A DNA stretch of 64,000 bases from Paraburkholderia acidicola (GTDB taxonomy: Bacteria; Pseudomonadota; Gammaproteobacteria; Burkholderiales; Burkholderiaceae), in NCBI RefSeq assembly GCF_002362315.1, contig NZ_MTZV01000006.1, positions 2,728,001 through 2,792,000 of the forward strand, given 5' to 3'. Position numbers and translations under genes: made by a program. Shown here in pieces: positions 32,150 to 40,894 of this stretch (position 1 is its first letter; each line of letters starts with the position of its first letter). The notes beneath the pieces were generated by a model, which was not told the origin of the DNA, ran no database searches, and saw only the letters and a list, made by a program, of their open reading frames with translations.

Positions 32150-33043
32150 ATGGAAACGCGCAACCTCAAATACTTCCTCGCGATCGCCGATGCAGGCAGC
32201 GTGACGCGCGCCGCCGATACGCTCGGCGTCGCCCAGCCGGCGTTGAGCCAGGCGCTGACCCGCATGGAGCGGGACCTCGGCGTCAAGCTGTTCACGCGCA
32301 CGCGGCGGGGCGCCGCGTTGACACCGGCGGGTCTTGCGATCGTCGATGACGTGCGGCTCAGCGTCGCGCGTATCGATGCCGCTTCGCACCGCGCCCGCGA
32401 AATCGGTGCGCAGCGCGGCGGACGGTTGACGGTGGGCTTTGCATCGGCGGCGCTGTTCGATGTGCTGCCGCGCGCGCTGGCCGCATTGCGCGCCGCGGTG
32501 CCCGACGTTGCGCTCGCGCTGCGCGAAATGAGCAACGCGGAGCAGGTGAGTGCGCTCGAGCGCGGTGAGATCGATATTGGGCTGTTACATACGCCGGTCG
32601 CGGTGGGCGGCCGGATGCGCGAAAAGTTGATTGCCCGCGAACGCCTCGTGGCCGTGCTGCCCACTGCGTTTCCGGTCGGGCCGGATGGTCGCGTAACGTT
32701 GCGGGAGCTATCGGAGCACGGGCTGGTGTGGTTTCCGCACGAGCAGTTGCCGGTGATCCGCGCGGGCATCCTGAGCGCGTTTCGTCAGGCGGGGCACGAG
32801 GCGGAGATCGTGCAGGACGCGAACCGCTCGCTGACCGTGCTCGCGTGCGTGGCCGCAGGCTGCGGCGTGTCGCTCTTGCCGTATTCGGTGCGTACGCTGC
32901 AGTTCAACGGCGTGCGGCTGTGCGAGGTTAGCGACGGTGCCACGCTGCCGCGCTTCGAATTGAGCGCGATCTGGCCGCATCGTTCGCGGCCGGCGCTGGC
33001 CGACCGGTTCGCGGGACTGATCGAGCCGCGTGGGCTCGATTAA
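32150..33043 (+). CDS. LysR family transcriptional regulator
   Basis: A 297-residue protein starting METRNLKYFLAIADAGSVTR, with winged-helix LGVAQPALSQALTRMERDLG and LFTRTRRGAALTPAG. The effector domain runs from about 90 to 290 (RGGRLTVGFASAALFDVLP, GCGVSLLPYSVR). It lies divergent to the MFS-amidohydrolase-MFS operon with a 145-base shared promoter region containing T/A-rich segments, so it is the likely regulator of that operon. The start at 32150 is chosen because the HTH family begins with this Met; a longer frame from 32066 adds no homologous residues. Confidence 0.92.
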   Translation: METRNLKYFLAIADAGSVTRAADTLGVAQPALSQALTRMERDLGVKLFTRTRRGAALTPAGLAIVDDVRLSVARIDAASHRAREIGAQRGGRLTVGFASAALFDVLPRALAALRAAVPDVALALREMSNAEQVSALERGEIDIGLLHTPVAVGGRMREKLIARERLVAVLPTAFPVGPDGRVTLRELSEHGLVWFPHEQLPVIRAGILSAFRQAGHEAEIVQDANRSLTVLACVAAGCGVSLLPYSVRTLQFNGVRLCEVSDGATLPRFELSAIWPHRSRPALADRFAGLIEPRGLD

Positions 33044-33073
33044 GAAGGGTTCGTCGTTTTGCGCCGCACCCGC

Positions 33074-34180
33074 TCAGAACACGCTACGAATCCCGACCCG
33101 GCCGACGGCCTGCTTCTGGCTCGACGACGGATTGAACCCGGCGATCTGCGCCACGGTCGCATCGCCAGCGGCTTTCTGGAACACGCCCAGCGCATACACC
33201 GACGTGCGTTTCGATAGCGCGTATTCGACCGTGAGGTTGAACTGGCTGTATTTCGGCTCGCCGTCGCTCGCGTGATCGCGGCCGGTCGTATAGGTATAGC
33301 CCGCGCCGATCGTCACCGCCGATGTCGGGTTGTAGATTCCCGACAGTTCGTAGTTCTGGAACGTCGCATCGTGACCGGCGCTGCCCTGCTGGAAGATCGT
33401 ATTCGTGAAATCGGCGAGCAGACGCAGGGAAGTCAGCACACGGTACGACGCGCCGACGCCGAATACTTTCTGCGCGCGCGCGTTGGCGAGGAAGTTGCCA
33501 TACACCGCGTTGGTGAAGCCCGGGTAGTTCTGATAGCCCTGGGTCGACACTTCCGGATCGTTGATACGCAGATAGCCGATCCCCGCGCTGAACGCGCCGA
33601 TCGAGTACGTGCCGCCCGCGCTGTAGACCGTGTTGTTCGAGAACTGGCCGGCGATGCCGCCCGGCGCATACAGTCCGCCGAACGTGAAGCCCGCGATCGT
33701 CGGGCTGCGATACTTGATCGCATTCGAGATCGGGAAGCCGTTATCGGTGTTGTCCATATCATTCGGGTGCGCGAAGTAGTAGCCACCGATGTTGCCGTTC
33801 AACGTATACGGTTCGACGTAGTCGACGATCGAGTCCCACTGACGCCCGAGCGTGACGGTACCGGCCTGTTCGCTCTGGATACCGACGTACGCATTACGCG
33901 AAAACGCGAGGCCGCTGCCGAGGCGCCCCGAATTGATGTCGAAACCGCTCTCGAGGCGAAAGATCGTGCTGAGCCCACCGCCGAGATCTTCGGTGCCGCG
34001 CACGCCCCAGCGGCTGCCCGCAGTGACGCCCGAGGCCGTCTGGACCAGATGGTTACCGTTCACATTGCTGGCAAAATCCACCCCGTCTTCCACGATGCCG
34101 TACAGTGTGACGGCGCTTTGGGCATGCGCCGCGCATGCGGCAACGAGGAGCGGTGCCGCGACGGCAAGTGTCTTTTTCAT
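33074..34180 (-). CDS. Gram-negative outer membrane porin
   Basis: The 368-residue precursor has a signal peptide (MKKTLAVAAPLLVAACAAHA) and opens QSAVTLYGIVEDGVDFASNV, the canonical start of beta-proteobacterial trimeric porins. Other marks are GSRWGVRGTEDLGGGLSTIF, LGRQWDSIVDYVEPY (eyelet loop) and the final Phe (VGRVGIRSVF) needed for BamA-dependent assembly. It allows diffusion of small solutes, probably anion-selective as usual for Burkholderia porins. The start is ATG 34180. It is divergent from the osmF-like operon at 34515. Confidence 0.93.
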   Translation of the reverse strand: MKKTLAVAAPLLVAACAAHAQSAVTLYGIVEDGVDFASNVNGNHLVQTASGVTAGSRWGVRGTEDLGGGLSTIFRLESGFDINSGRLGSGLAFSRNAYVGIQSEQAGTVTLGRQWDSIVDYVEPYTLNGNIGGYYFAHPNDMDNTDNGFPISNAIKYRSPTIAGFTFGGLYAPGGIAGQFSNNTVYSAGGTYSIGAFSAGIGYLRINDPEVSTQGYQNYPGFTNAVYGNFLANARAQKVFGVGASYRVLTSLRLLADFTNTIFQQGSAGHDATFQNYELSGIYNPTSAVTIGAGYTYTTGRDHASDGEPKYSQFNLTVEYALSKRTSVYALGVFQKAAGDATVAQIAGFNPSSSQKQAVGRVGIRSVF

Positions 34181-34514
34181 CGATAATCCGTGTAATTGTT
34201 CTCGGGTTGTTGTTGGGTGGTTCTGGACCTCGGCGGATTATCGGGGTGCCATTTTGCCTTGCAAACCATATAGTTCTGAAATGCTTTCTAGTTTTGTGCC
34301 GGGTAAGTCCACAGGGGGCGTTTGCAGCCGAACCCATTTGGAAATCTGAAATGGTTGGTTTGCGTGGCATGCTGCCCTCGTTATTCTGCGCAGCTACTGC
34401 AGCCGATTGTCTGTCGCGTGGGCGGTGTGCGATCCCGTCTTCGCTGGGTCGTCGCTGCATCGCAGGCGCCGGCTTCCCATACGAAAACTTCCACTTGCTG
34501 GAGCGACGGTACCG
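34181..34514. other. Divergent promoter region, porin / osmF
   Basis: These 334 bases separate the porin (minus) from the osmoprotectant transporter operon (plus). The stretch is moderately AT-rich (for example around 34215-34330) and must hold both promoters. No confident -10/-35 pair, hairpin or operator was identified. Confidence 0.4.
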
Positions 34515-35432
34515 ATGAAATACACCCCCACCCTCAAGGGCGTTGCGACGCTGCTTCTACTGGCTTCGATCGGCGCGCATGCCGCCGACACCGTTACGGT
34601 CGCATCGAAGATCGATACTGAAGGCAATCTGTTAGGCAATCTGATCGCGCAGGTGCTGAAGTCGCACGGCATCGCGGTCACCGACAAGATCGGCCTCGGC
34701 ACCACGCCGATCGTACGCAAGGCCATCACGACCGGCGAGATCGATATCTATCCGGAGTACACAGGCAACGCAGCATTCTTCTTCAACAAGGGCGACGATC
34801 CGCTGTGGAAAAACGCCGCGAAGGGTTATGAAGAAGCGGCGAAGCTCGATTACGCGGCCAATCACATCGTCTGGCTTGCACCGGCACCGGCGAACAATAC
34901 GTGGGCAGTCGCGCTGCTCGGCACCGTGGCAAAGGCCAACAATATTCATACGTTTACCGACTTCGGCAAATGGGTGTCGGCGGGCGGGCAGGTGAAGCTT
35001 GCAGCGTCCGCTGAATTCGTCAATAGCGTGGGCGCGCTGCCGTCGTTCGAGAAGACCTATGGGTTCACGTTGAAGCCGGATCAATTGCTCGTGCTGTCGG
35101 GGGGCGACACATCGGCAACGATCAAGGCGGCCGCCGAACAGACCGACAAGGTCAACGCGGCGATGGTCTACGGCACGGACGGCGCGATCGAAGCGGCGGG
35201 TCTCGTGGTACTCGACGACAACCGTCATGTGCAACCTGTCTATGCTCCCGCACCGCTGATCCGTGAAGCGGTGCTGAAGGCGCATCCGGAGATTGCCGGG
35301 TATCTGAAGCCGGTGTTCGCAAGCCTCGATCTGAAGACGCTGCAAACGCTGAATGGCCGCATCCAGGTGAACGGCGAACCGGCTGCGGCCGTGGCGGCGA
35401 GCTATCTGAAAGCGAAAGGATTCGTCAAGTAA
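34515..35432 (+). CDS. osmF: Osmoprotectant-type ABC transporter substrate-binding protein
   Basis: The 305-residue precursor has a short signal peptide (KGVATLLLLASIGAHAAD) and the OpuAC/YehZ fold: VTVASKIDTEGNLLGNLIAQ, TTGEIDIYPEYTGNAAFFFN and LDDNRHVQPVYAPAPLIREA. EIDIYPEYTGN is the diagnostic glycine-betaine/choline-binding family motif. It delivers the solute to the permeases encoded by the next genes. The operon order (binding protein, permease, ATPase, permease) is the same as E. coli osmF-yehYXW. The start at 34515 lies 108 bases inside a longer frame and is chosen because the signal peptide begins there. Confidence 0.9.
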   Translation: MKYTPTLKGVATLLLLASIGAHAADTVTVASKIDTEGNLLGNLIAQVLKSHGIAVTDKIGLGTTPIVRKAITTGEIDIYPEYTGNAAFFFNKGDDPLWKNAAKGYEEAAKLDYAANHIVWLAPAPANNTWAVALLGTVAKANNIHTFTDFGKWVSAGGQVKLAASAEFVNSVGALPSFEKTYGFTLKPDQLLVLSGGDTSATIKAAAEQTDKVNAAMVYGTDGAIEAAGLVVLDDNRHVQPVYAPAPLIREAVLKAHPEIAGYLKPVFASLDLKTLQTLNGRIQVNGEPAAAVAASYLKAKGFVK

Positions 35433-36667
35433 TGGCGGGCCCGGGAGGCAACGTGCAGACGCATAAAACGCAGGCGCTTCCCTTCGCTGGGCGACGTGCT
35501 GCCGGCGGCACGTCGCTGGTCGACAAGGTCGATCGGGTTGGCGCGTTGATCGCGATACTGATTGCCGCAGCGCTCGCATTCGAACCGTTCGTCACGTTTC
35601 GCGCGAACCGCATCGTGTCGGGCAAGGGGCTCAGTCTGCTCGATACCTTTAGCGTCGGCGAGGCGAGGGTCGCGGTTGCGGTGCTCGCGGCTGCTGCGTT
35701 GTTCGCGCTGCTGCGTAGCCGCGCAGCGTTGCGGCTCGTGGTCGGCATTGCGCTGCTGGCGGGGCTTGCGCTGCTGGTCGGATACGCGCCCGCGCATCTC
35801 GTCACCGACGAGCATCCGCTCGCCCGCGTGTCGCCGGCAGGCGGCTTCTGGATCCTCACGTTCGCATTCTCGATGCTGGTCACCGACGCACTCGCGAAAC
35901 TGTCACCCGGTCCCGCGCCGCGTCTTGCCGTGCTTGCGCTCGCATGGCTCGCGCTCGGTGCGTTGTTCGGTAGCGGTCGATGGGACGGGCTGTCGGTGAT
36001 GCAGGAGTACGCGGTACATGCCGACAATTTCTGGCAGGAAGCGGCGCGTCATATCGAACTCGTCGTGGGTTCGGTTGCCGCGGCTGTGGCGTTTGGCGTG
36101 CCGCTTGGTATCGCGTGCGTGAAACTGCCTGCGCTGCGCGCGGTCGCGTTGCCGGTGCTGAATATCGTCCAGACCATTCCGAGCATCGCGATGTACGGGC
36201 TGATGATGGTGCCGCTCGGGTTGCTCGCCGCCCACGTACCGCTTGCCGCTGCGCTCGGTATTCGCGGTATCGGCGTTGCGCCGGCGTTGATCGCGCTGTT
36301 TCTCTATTCGTTGTTGCCGGTGACGGCGAGTGTTGTCGTCGGTCTCGGGCAGATTCCGCCGCAGACCGCGGAAGCCGCTGTCGCGATGGGCATGACGCCG
36401 GGCCAGCGTTTGCGTTCGGTCGAACTGCCGCTCGCGCTGCCGGTTGTGCTGACCGGCGTACGCATCGTGCTGGTTCAGAACATCGGGCTTGCCACTGTGG
36501 CGGCGCTGATCGGCGGTGGCGGCTTCGGCACCTTCGTGTTTCAGGGCATCGGCCAGGCGGCTATCGATCTCGTGCTGCTCGGCGCCGCACCGACCATCGG
36601 GCTCGCGCTGAGCGCGGCCGTCATCTTCGACGCCGCGACCGAATTCATCAAGGGGTCTCGCGCATGA
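35432..36667 (+). CDS. yehY: Osmoprotectant-type ABC transporter permease, YehY-like
   Basis: The 411-residue protein has an N-terminal hydrophobic extension of four to five helices and a BPD-transporter domain at about 200-405. The EAA-type loop appears as QTAEAAVAMGMTPGQRLRSV, followed by ELPLALPVVLTGVRIVLVQN. Length and two-part layout match YehY (about 385). The start overlaps the osmF stop by one base, and the end overlaps the ATPase start by four. Confidence 0.88.
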   Translation: MAGPGGNVQTHKTQALPFAGRRAAGGTSLVDKVDRVGALIAILIAAALAFEPFVTFRANRIVSGKGLSLLDTFSVGEARVAVAVLAAAALFALLRSRAALRLVVGIALLAGLALLVGYAPAHLVTDEHPLARVSPAGGFWILTFAFSMLVTDALAKLSPGPAPRLAVLALAWLALGALFGSGRWDGLSVMQEYAVHADNFWQEAARHIELVVGSVAAAVAFGVPLGIACVKLPALRAVALPVLNIVQTIPSIAMYGLMMVPLGLLAAHVPLAAALGIRGIGVAPALIALFLYSLLPVTASVVVGLGQIPPQTAEAAVAMGMTPGQRLRSVELPLALPVVLTGVRIVLVQNIGLATVAALIGGGGFGTFVFQGIGQAAIDLVLLGAAPTIGLALSAAVIFDAATEFIKGSRA

Positions 36668-37602
36668 TTGAAATCGACAAGGTCAGCCGACACTTCGGCG
36701 ATGTCGTCGCCGTCGACGACGTCTCGCTCGTCATCGGCAGCGGCACGATTACTGCGCTCGTCGGCACCTCGGGTAGCGGCAAGTCGACGCTGCTGCGCAT
36801 GATCAACCGGTTGATCGCGCCGACGAGCGGCACGATCCGCATCGATGGACGCGATACGGCTAGCGTACCCGCTGAAGAGTTGCGGCGCGGTATCGGTTAT
36901 GTGATCCAGGGCCACGGGCTGTTTCCGCACTGGAGCGTTGCTCGCAACATCGCGACCGTGCCGCGTCTGCTCGGTTGGGACACGGCCCGCATCGACGCAC
37001 GCGTGCGCGAACTGCTGGAACTCTTCAAGCTCGATCCCGATACGTACGGCGCGAAGTTTCCGCATCAGTTGTCGGGCGGTCAGCAGCAGCGCGTGGGTGT
37101 AGCGCGCGCACTGGCTGCGCAACCCGCGATCCTGCTGATGGACGAACCGTTCGGCGCGCTCGATCCGATCATCCGTGGCCAGGCGCAGGAGGATCTGCTC
37201 GAGTTGCAGCGGCGGCTCGGCATCACGGTCGTGATCGTTACGCACGATATGGAAGAGGCATTGCATCTCGGCGATCGCATCGTCGTGATGGATGGCGGTC
37301 GTGTGCTGCAGGCAGCGACACCCGCCGAGTTGCTCGCACGTCCCGCCCCTGGTTTCGTCGAGAAACTCGTGGCGGGTACCGACCGGCCGCTACGTTTGCT
37401 GTCGCTGACCCAGGTCGATGAAATCGCCGAGCCGGGTACCGCGGATGGCGCGCCGATCGCCGGCACGCAGAGCTTGCGCGATGCGCTGTCGGAACTGCTG
37501 TGGCGCGGTACGCAGAGCCTGCCGGTTGCCCAGGCCGACGGCAGCGTGCGAACCCGCGTGTCGCTCGCATCGATCCTCGCGCGTGCCGGGCGGCCGAGAT
37601 GA
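36664..37602 (+). CDS. yehX: Osmoprotectant-type ABC transporter ATP-binding protein, YehX-like
   Basis: A 312-residue ABC ATPase with Walker A GTSGSGKST (residues 34-42), the Q-loop YVIQGHGLFPHWSV, signature HQLSGGQQQRVGVARAL, Walker B AILLMDEPFGALDP and His switch VTHDMEEAL. GHGLFPHWSV after the Q-loop is typical of the betaine/choline (OpuCA/YehX) group. A C-terminal extension (about 240-312) replaces the CBS pair of OpuCA. It overlaps the genes on both sides by four bases. Confidence 0.9.
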   Translation: MIEIDKVSRHFGDVVAVDDVSLVIGSGTITALVGTSGSGKSTLLRMINRLIAPTSGTIRIDGRDTASVPAEELRRGIGYVIQGHGLFPHWSVARNIATVPRLLGWDTARIDARVRELLELFKLDPDTYGAKFPHQLSGGQQQRVGVARALAAQPAILLMDEPFGALDPIIRGQAQEDLLELQRRLGITVVIVTHDMEEALHLGDRIVVMDGGRVLQAATPAELLARPAPGFVEKLVAGTDRPLRLLSLTQVDEIAEPGTADGAPIAGTQSLRDALSELLWRGTQSLPVAQADGSVRTRVSLASILARAGRPR

Positions 37603-38366
37603 AACTCGTCGCACGGACTTCGCGCCTGCTCGCGCTCGCGATTCTGCTCGCGTTGCTGTGCCGTCCACAATGGTTTGCGCCGCTGTTCGCACCGCTCGCC
37701 GAGAACGGCGCACCCGCCATCTACGATCGATCGAGCCTGCTCGGTTTGACGCTGGCGCATCTTGCGCTGGTCGGCGGCGCGAGTCTCGTGGGGACCGTGA
37801 TCGCGTTGCTCGCCGGGATCTTCGTCACGCGTGAAGCGGGGGCCGAATTTCTGCCGCTCGCGCGCAGCATCGTCAACATCGGCCAGACTTTTCCGCCGGT
37901 CGCGGTGCTCGCGCTCGCGGTGCCCGCGGTTGGTTTCGGTGTGAAGCCGACGCTGATTGCGCTGATTCTCTATGGATTGCTGCCGGTGTTCGAGAGCACG
38001 ATCACAGGCCTCAAGGACATCCCGGCCGCGACCGTGGAAGCAGCGCGCGGCATGGGCATGGGTCCGCTGCGCCAGTTGCTATCGATTGAACTGCCGCTTG
38101 CGCTGCCGGTGATCCTGTCGGGTATCCGTCTGTCGGTCGTGATCAATCTCGGCACCGCGACGCTCGGCTCGACGGTGGCAGCCAAAGGACTCGGCGATGT
38201 GATCATCGCGGGTCTGCAGACCTCGAACACGGCTTTCATCCTGCAGGGCGGGATGATCGTCGGGCTGCTTGCCGTGCTTGCCTACGACGCGCTCGGCGTC
38301 GTTGCGCGTGCGCTCACACAACGCGACGCGGGCGCGACGCTCGCGTTGCCGCGCCTCGAGCGCTGA
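37599..38366 (+). CDS. yehW: Osmoprotectant-type ABC transporter permease, YehW-like
   Basis: A 255-residue permease with about six helices and the coupling loop ATVEAARGMGMGPLRQLLSI followed by ELPLALPVILSGIRLSVVIN, closely parallel to that of the first permease. NIGQTFPPVAVLALAVPAVG is the family block before the loop. It pairs with the YehY-like permease to form the channel. It is the last gene of the operon; no terminator was recognised immediately after the stop. Confidence 0.88.
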   Translation: MKLVARTSRLLALAILLALLCRPQWFAPLFAPLAENGAPAIYDRSSLLGLTLAHLALVGGASLVGTVIALLAGIFVTREAGAEFLPLARSIVNIGQTFPPVAVLALAVPAVGFGVKPTLIALILYGLLPVFESTITGLKDIPAATVEAARGMGMGPLRQLLSIELPLALPVILSGIRLSVVINLGTATLGSTVAAKGLGDVIIAGLQTSNTAFILQGGMIVGLLAVLAYDALGVVARALTQRDAGATLALPRLER

Positions 38367-38562
38367 ACGGCCCTTACCTCACTTCCCTCGCTTACCTCAC
38401 TCGCCGCGCGCAATTCGTCAGCCGCGCTGATAAACATCGAAGAATTCGTTTGTTCCCGATGCGGTGAGCTTCCCGTATCGTTCAGCCGGCGTCGAACGAA
38501 CTGATCCCGGCGGGTTCGGCGCTCTGTCTACACGCACGGGTCTCGCACAGCAAGGAACGAAG

Positions 38563-38766
38563 ATGGCAACGGGTACGGTGAAGTGGTTCAACGATGCAAA
38601 AGGATTCGGCTTCATCACGCCGGACGACGGCGGCGACGATCTGTTCGCGCATTTCTCCGAAATCCGCGCGGACGGCTTCAAGTCGCTGCAGGAAAACCAG
38701 AAGGTCAGCTTCGAAGTGAAACAGGGGCCGAAGGGCAAGCAGGCCGCCGATATCAAGCCGGTGTAG
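38563..38766 (+). CDS. Cold shock domain protein, CspA family
   Basis: A 67-residue protein with MATGTVKWFNDAKGFGFITP (RNP1-like KGFGFI) and DDLFAHFSEI (RNP2-like), the complete nucleic-acid-binding OB fold. It should melt mRNA structure as an RNA chaperone. Ribosome site AAGGAACG at 38552-38559. A 196-base upstream gap (38367-38562) could hold a long 5' leader, common for cold-shock genes. It is monocistronic; the following gap 38767-38993 shows no gene. Confidence 0.95.
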   Translation: MATGTVKWFNDAKGFGFITPDDGGDDLFAHFSEIRADGFKSLQENQKVSFEVKQGPKGKQAADIKPV

Positions 38767-38993
38767 CCGTCACGCGCTTGCCGCCTGCAACGACTATCTT
38801 CCGACGAATACCCATGAATGCCCATGCATGCTGATGGGGCAACCAAACCGCTGCTTCTTTAGAAAGCACAATTAGTTGGTTCGCCTTCCGGCCGGGCTAT
38901 TTCATAGTACGTCGTGATGGCTATAGACGGTTTTATGCCGCCTCGCCAGCCCCCGCCGCACTGAAGCGCGCGGATATTCGGCAAGGAGATGTC

Positions 38994-39470
38994 ATGACGG
39001 TTGAAGTCGAAGAACGGCCTGTGCACGCGGCACTCGATGTGCTTGAAGCTGCGCGATCGGCTGCGGTAGAAGCAGGGTTGCCCTATGCAGGCGGCATCGC
39101 GCCGCAGGATGCGTGGGCGCTGGTATCGGCAGGCAAGGCAGTACTGGTCGACGTGCGCAGCGCGGAAGAGCGGAAGTTTGTCGGCCATGTGCCGGAGAGC
39201 CTGCATGTCGCATGGGCGACGGGCACGAGCCTGACACGCAATCCGCGTTTCGTGCGCGAACTGGAAGCAAAGACCGGCAAGGATGCGGTCGTGCTGCTGC
39301 TGTGCCGCAGCGGCAACCGTTCGGCACTTGCGGCCGAAGCCGCGACGAAGGGCGGTTTCAGCCAGGTCTTCAATGTTCTGGAAGGCTTCGAAGGCGAACT
39401 CGATGCGGCGCAACGGCGCGGCGGCAGTAACGGGTGGCGCTTTCGCGGGCTGCCCTGGGTGCAGGACTAG
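38994..39470 (+). CDS. Rhodanese-like sulfurtransferase, encapsulin operon
   Basis: The 158-residue product opens with a helical segment (ALDVLEAARSAAVEAGLPYA) and a rhodanese domain: AVLVDVRSAEERKFVGHVPE, and the active-site loop VVLLLCRSGNRSALAAEAAT with the catalytic Cys of CRSGNRS. It ends with a VLEGFEGELD segment typical of small thiosulfate sulfurtransferases. ATG 38994 has AAGGAG just upstream. It is the first gene of a five-gene plus-strand operon with serine acetyltransferase, regulator, encapsulin shell and cysteine desulfurase (gaps of 36, overlap, 96 and 4 bases). In Family 2A encapsulin loci rhodaneses recur, and a sulfur-transfer role is established for the family context. Confidence 0.88.
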   Translation: MTVEVEERPVHAALDVLEAARSAAVEAGLPYAGGIAPQDAWALVSAGKAVLVDVRSAEERKFVGHVPESLHVAWATGTSLTRNPRFVRELEAKTGKDAVVLLLCRSGNRSALAAEAATKGGFSQVFNVLEGFEGELDAAQRRGGSNGWRFRGLPWVQD

Positions 39471-39506
39471 CGCTTTTCACTCACACACTTTCAGCCGGGA
39501 GCCGCT

Positions 39507-40478
39507 GTGGCAGTTTTCGATATCGACGACATCGTAGAAGCACTGCAGACGGCTCGCCAGCAATGGCGCGAAGTACAGAAGCGCTCGCTTGAACCGGGCG
39601 GGCGCGAATTGCCGGCTCGCGAGGCGCTCGCGGAGATAGTCAATACGCTGAAGGGCGTGCTGTTTCCGATGCGGCTTGGGCCCGCCGATCTGCGTCAGGA
39701 AAGTGAAAACTTCTATGTCGGGCATGCGCTCGATACCGCGTTGCATGCGTTACTCGCGCAGGCGCGACTTGAACTGCATTACCGGACCCGCCACCACCCA
39801 CGTTCCACCGACGAAATCGAAACGCAAGCCGGCGCGGCCGTCAGGGCGTTTGCCGCGAAGCTGCCGGAGATTCGCGCGCTGCTCGACAGCGATGTGCTGG
39901 CTGCATTCCACGGTGACCCCGCGGCAGGTAGTGTCGACGAGGTGCTGCTGTGCTACCCCGGCGTGCTGGCGATGATCCATCATCGTTTCGCGCATGCGCT
40001 ATACGGGCTCGGCTTGCCGTTGCTTGCGCGTATCGTCGCGGAACTGGCGCATGGCGAGACGGGCATCGATATTCATCCGGGCGCGCAGATCGGTGCGAGC
40101 TTCTTTATCGATCACGGCACGGGCGTCGTGATCGGCGAGACCTCGGTGATCGGGCAGCGGGTGCGCGTCTATCAGGCGGTGACGCTCGGAGCGAAGCGGT
40201 TTCCGCGCGATGCGCAGGGACACCTCGAAAAAGGTTTGCCGCGCCATCCGATCGTCGAAGACGACGTCGTGATCTATGCCGGTGCGACGATACTTGGGCG
40301 CGTGACGCTCGGTCGCGGTGCGGTGATCGGCGGTAACGTCTGGCTGACACAGGATGTCGCGCCCGGCTCGCATGTCACACAGGCGGTGTCGCGCAACGAA
40401 GCGACGAGTGCGGGTGTCGCTGTGGCGCACGGTAACGCGGTGCCGCAGTCAGCTGCAGTAGCCGGAGTCACATCGTGA
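39507..40478 (+). CDS. epsC: Serine O-acetyltransferase EpsC-like
   Basis: The 323-residue protein has an N-terminal helical domain (TARQQWREVQKRS, LLCYPGVLAMIHHRFAHALY) and a left-handed beta-helix: GIDIHPGAQIGASFFIDHGT then GVVIGETSVIGQRVRVYQAV, closing with GAVIGGNVWLTQDVAPGSHV. The HPGAQIG and IDHGTG elements hold the catalytic His. It acetylates L-serine to O-acetylserine, the precursor of cysteine. GTG 39507 (CGGGAG upstream) is the start. EpsC-type enzymes occur beside encapsulin/cysteine desulfurase genes, feeding cysteine to the desulfurase. The end overlaps the XRE gene by four bases. Confidence 0.9.
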   Translation: MAVFDIDDIVEALQTARQQWREVQKRSLEPGGRELPAREALAEIVNTLKGVLFPMRLGPADLRQESENFYVGHALDTALHALLAQARLELHYRTRHHPRSTDEIETQAGAAVRAFAAKLPEIRALLDSDVLAAFHGDPAAGSVDEVLLCYPGVLAMIHHRFAHALYGLGLPLLARIVAELAHGETGIDIHPGAQIGASFFIDHGTGVVIGETSVIGQRVRVYQAVTLGAKRFPRDAQGHLEKGLPRHPIVEDDVVIYAGATILGRVTLGRGAVIGGNVWLTQDVAPGSHVTQAVSRNEATSAGVAVAHGNAVPQSAAVAGVTS

Positions 40479-40798
40479 CGATGATCGTACGAGACCTCGG
40501 TGTCACGGTGCGGCGTCTGCGCGAAGCGCGCGGCTGGTCGCAGGAGCAACTTGCCGAGCATGCGGGTCTGAACCGTTCGTATGTCGGCGAGATCGAGCGA
40601 GGCTCGGTGATCGCGTCGATCGTTACCGTCGAGAAGCTTGCCCAGGCGCTCGATGCATCTATCGCGGTGCTGTTATGCGCATTGCCATCGTTGGATTCTT
40701 CGCGAACCGCGACCGCAGCGGCGGTGCCGGCTAGCTCCGCCAAAGCCACTGCGTCATCCGCATCGAGTACTCCCACTTCCCCGAACGTAACCGCGTGA
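40475..40798 (+). CDS. XRE-family HTH regulator
   Basis: The 107-residue protein has a single Cro/C1-type HTH (residues 10-65): LGVTVRRLREARGWSQEQLA, NRSYVGEIERGSVIASIVTV and EKLAQALDASIAVLL. A low-complexity tail rich in Ser, Thr and Ala (about 75-107) has no visible function. GTG 40475 overlaps the epsC stop and has GGAG at 40462-40465; ATG 40481 is the alternative. Sitting between the acetyltransferase and the shell gene, it probably regulates the operon in response to sulfur status; this is inference. Confidence 0.8.
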   Translation: MTMIVRDLGVTVRRLREARGWSQEQLAEHAGLNRSYVGEIERGSVIASIVTVEKLAQALDASIAVLLCALPSLDSSRTATAAAVPASSAKATASSASSTPTSPNVTA

Positions 40799-40894
40799 CG
40801 TCTATAGCATGTTGAGCGGCTGCGGCGCCGTTTCCATAATCGCGTTTGTTCATAAGCATTCCCGTTTTTCTTCTATAGACCCCCGGAGCGACAC

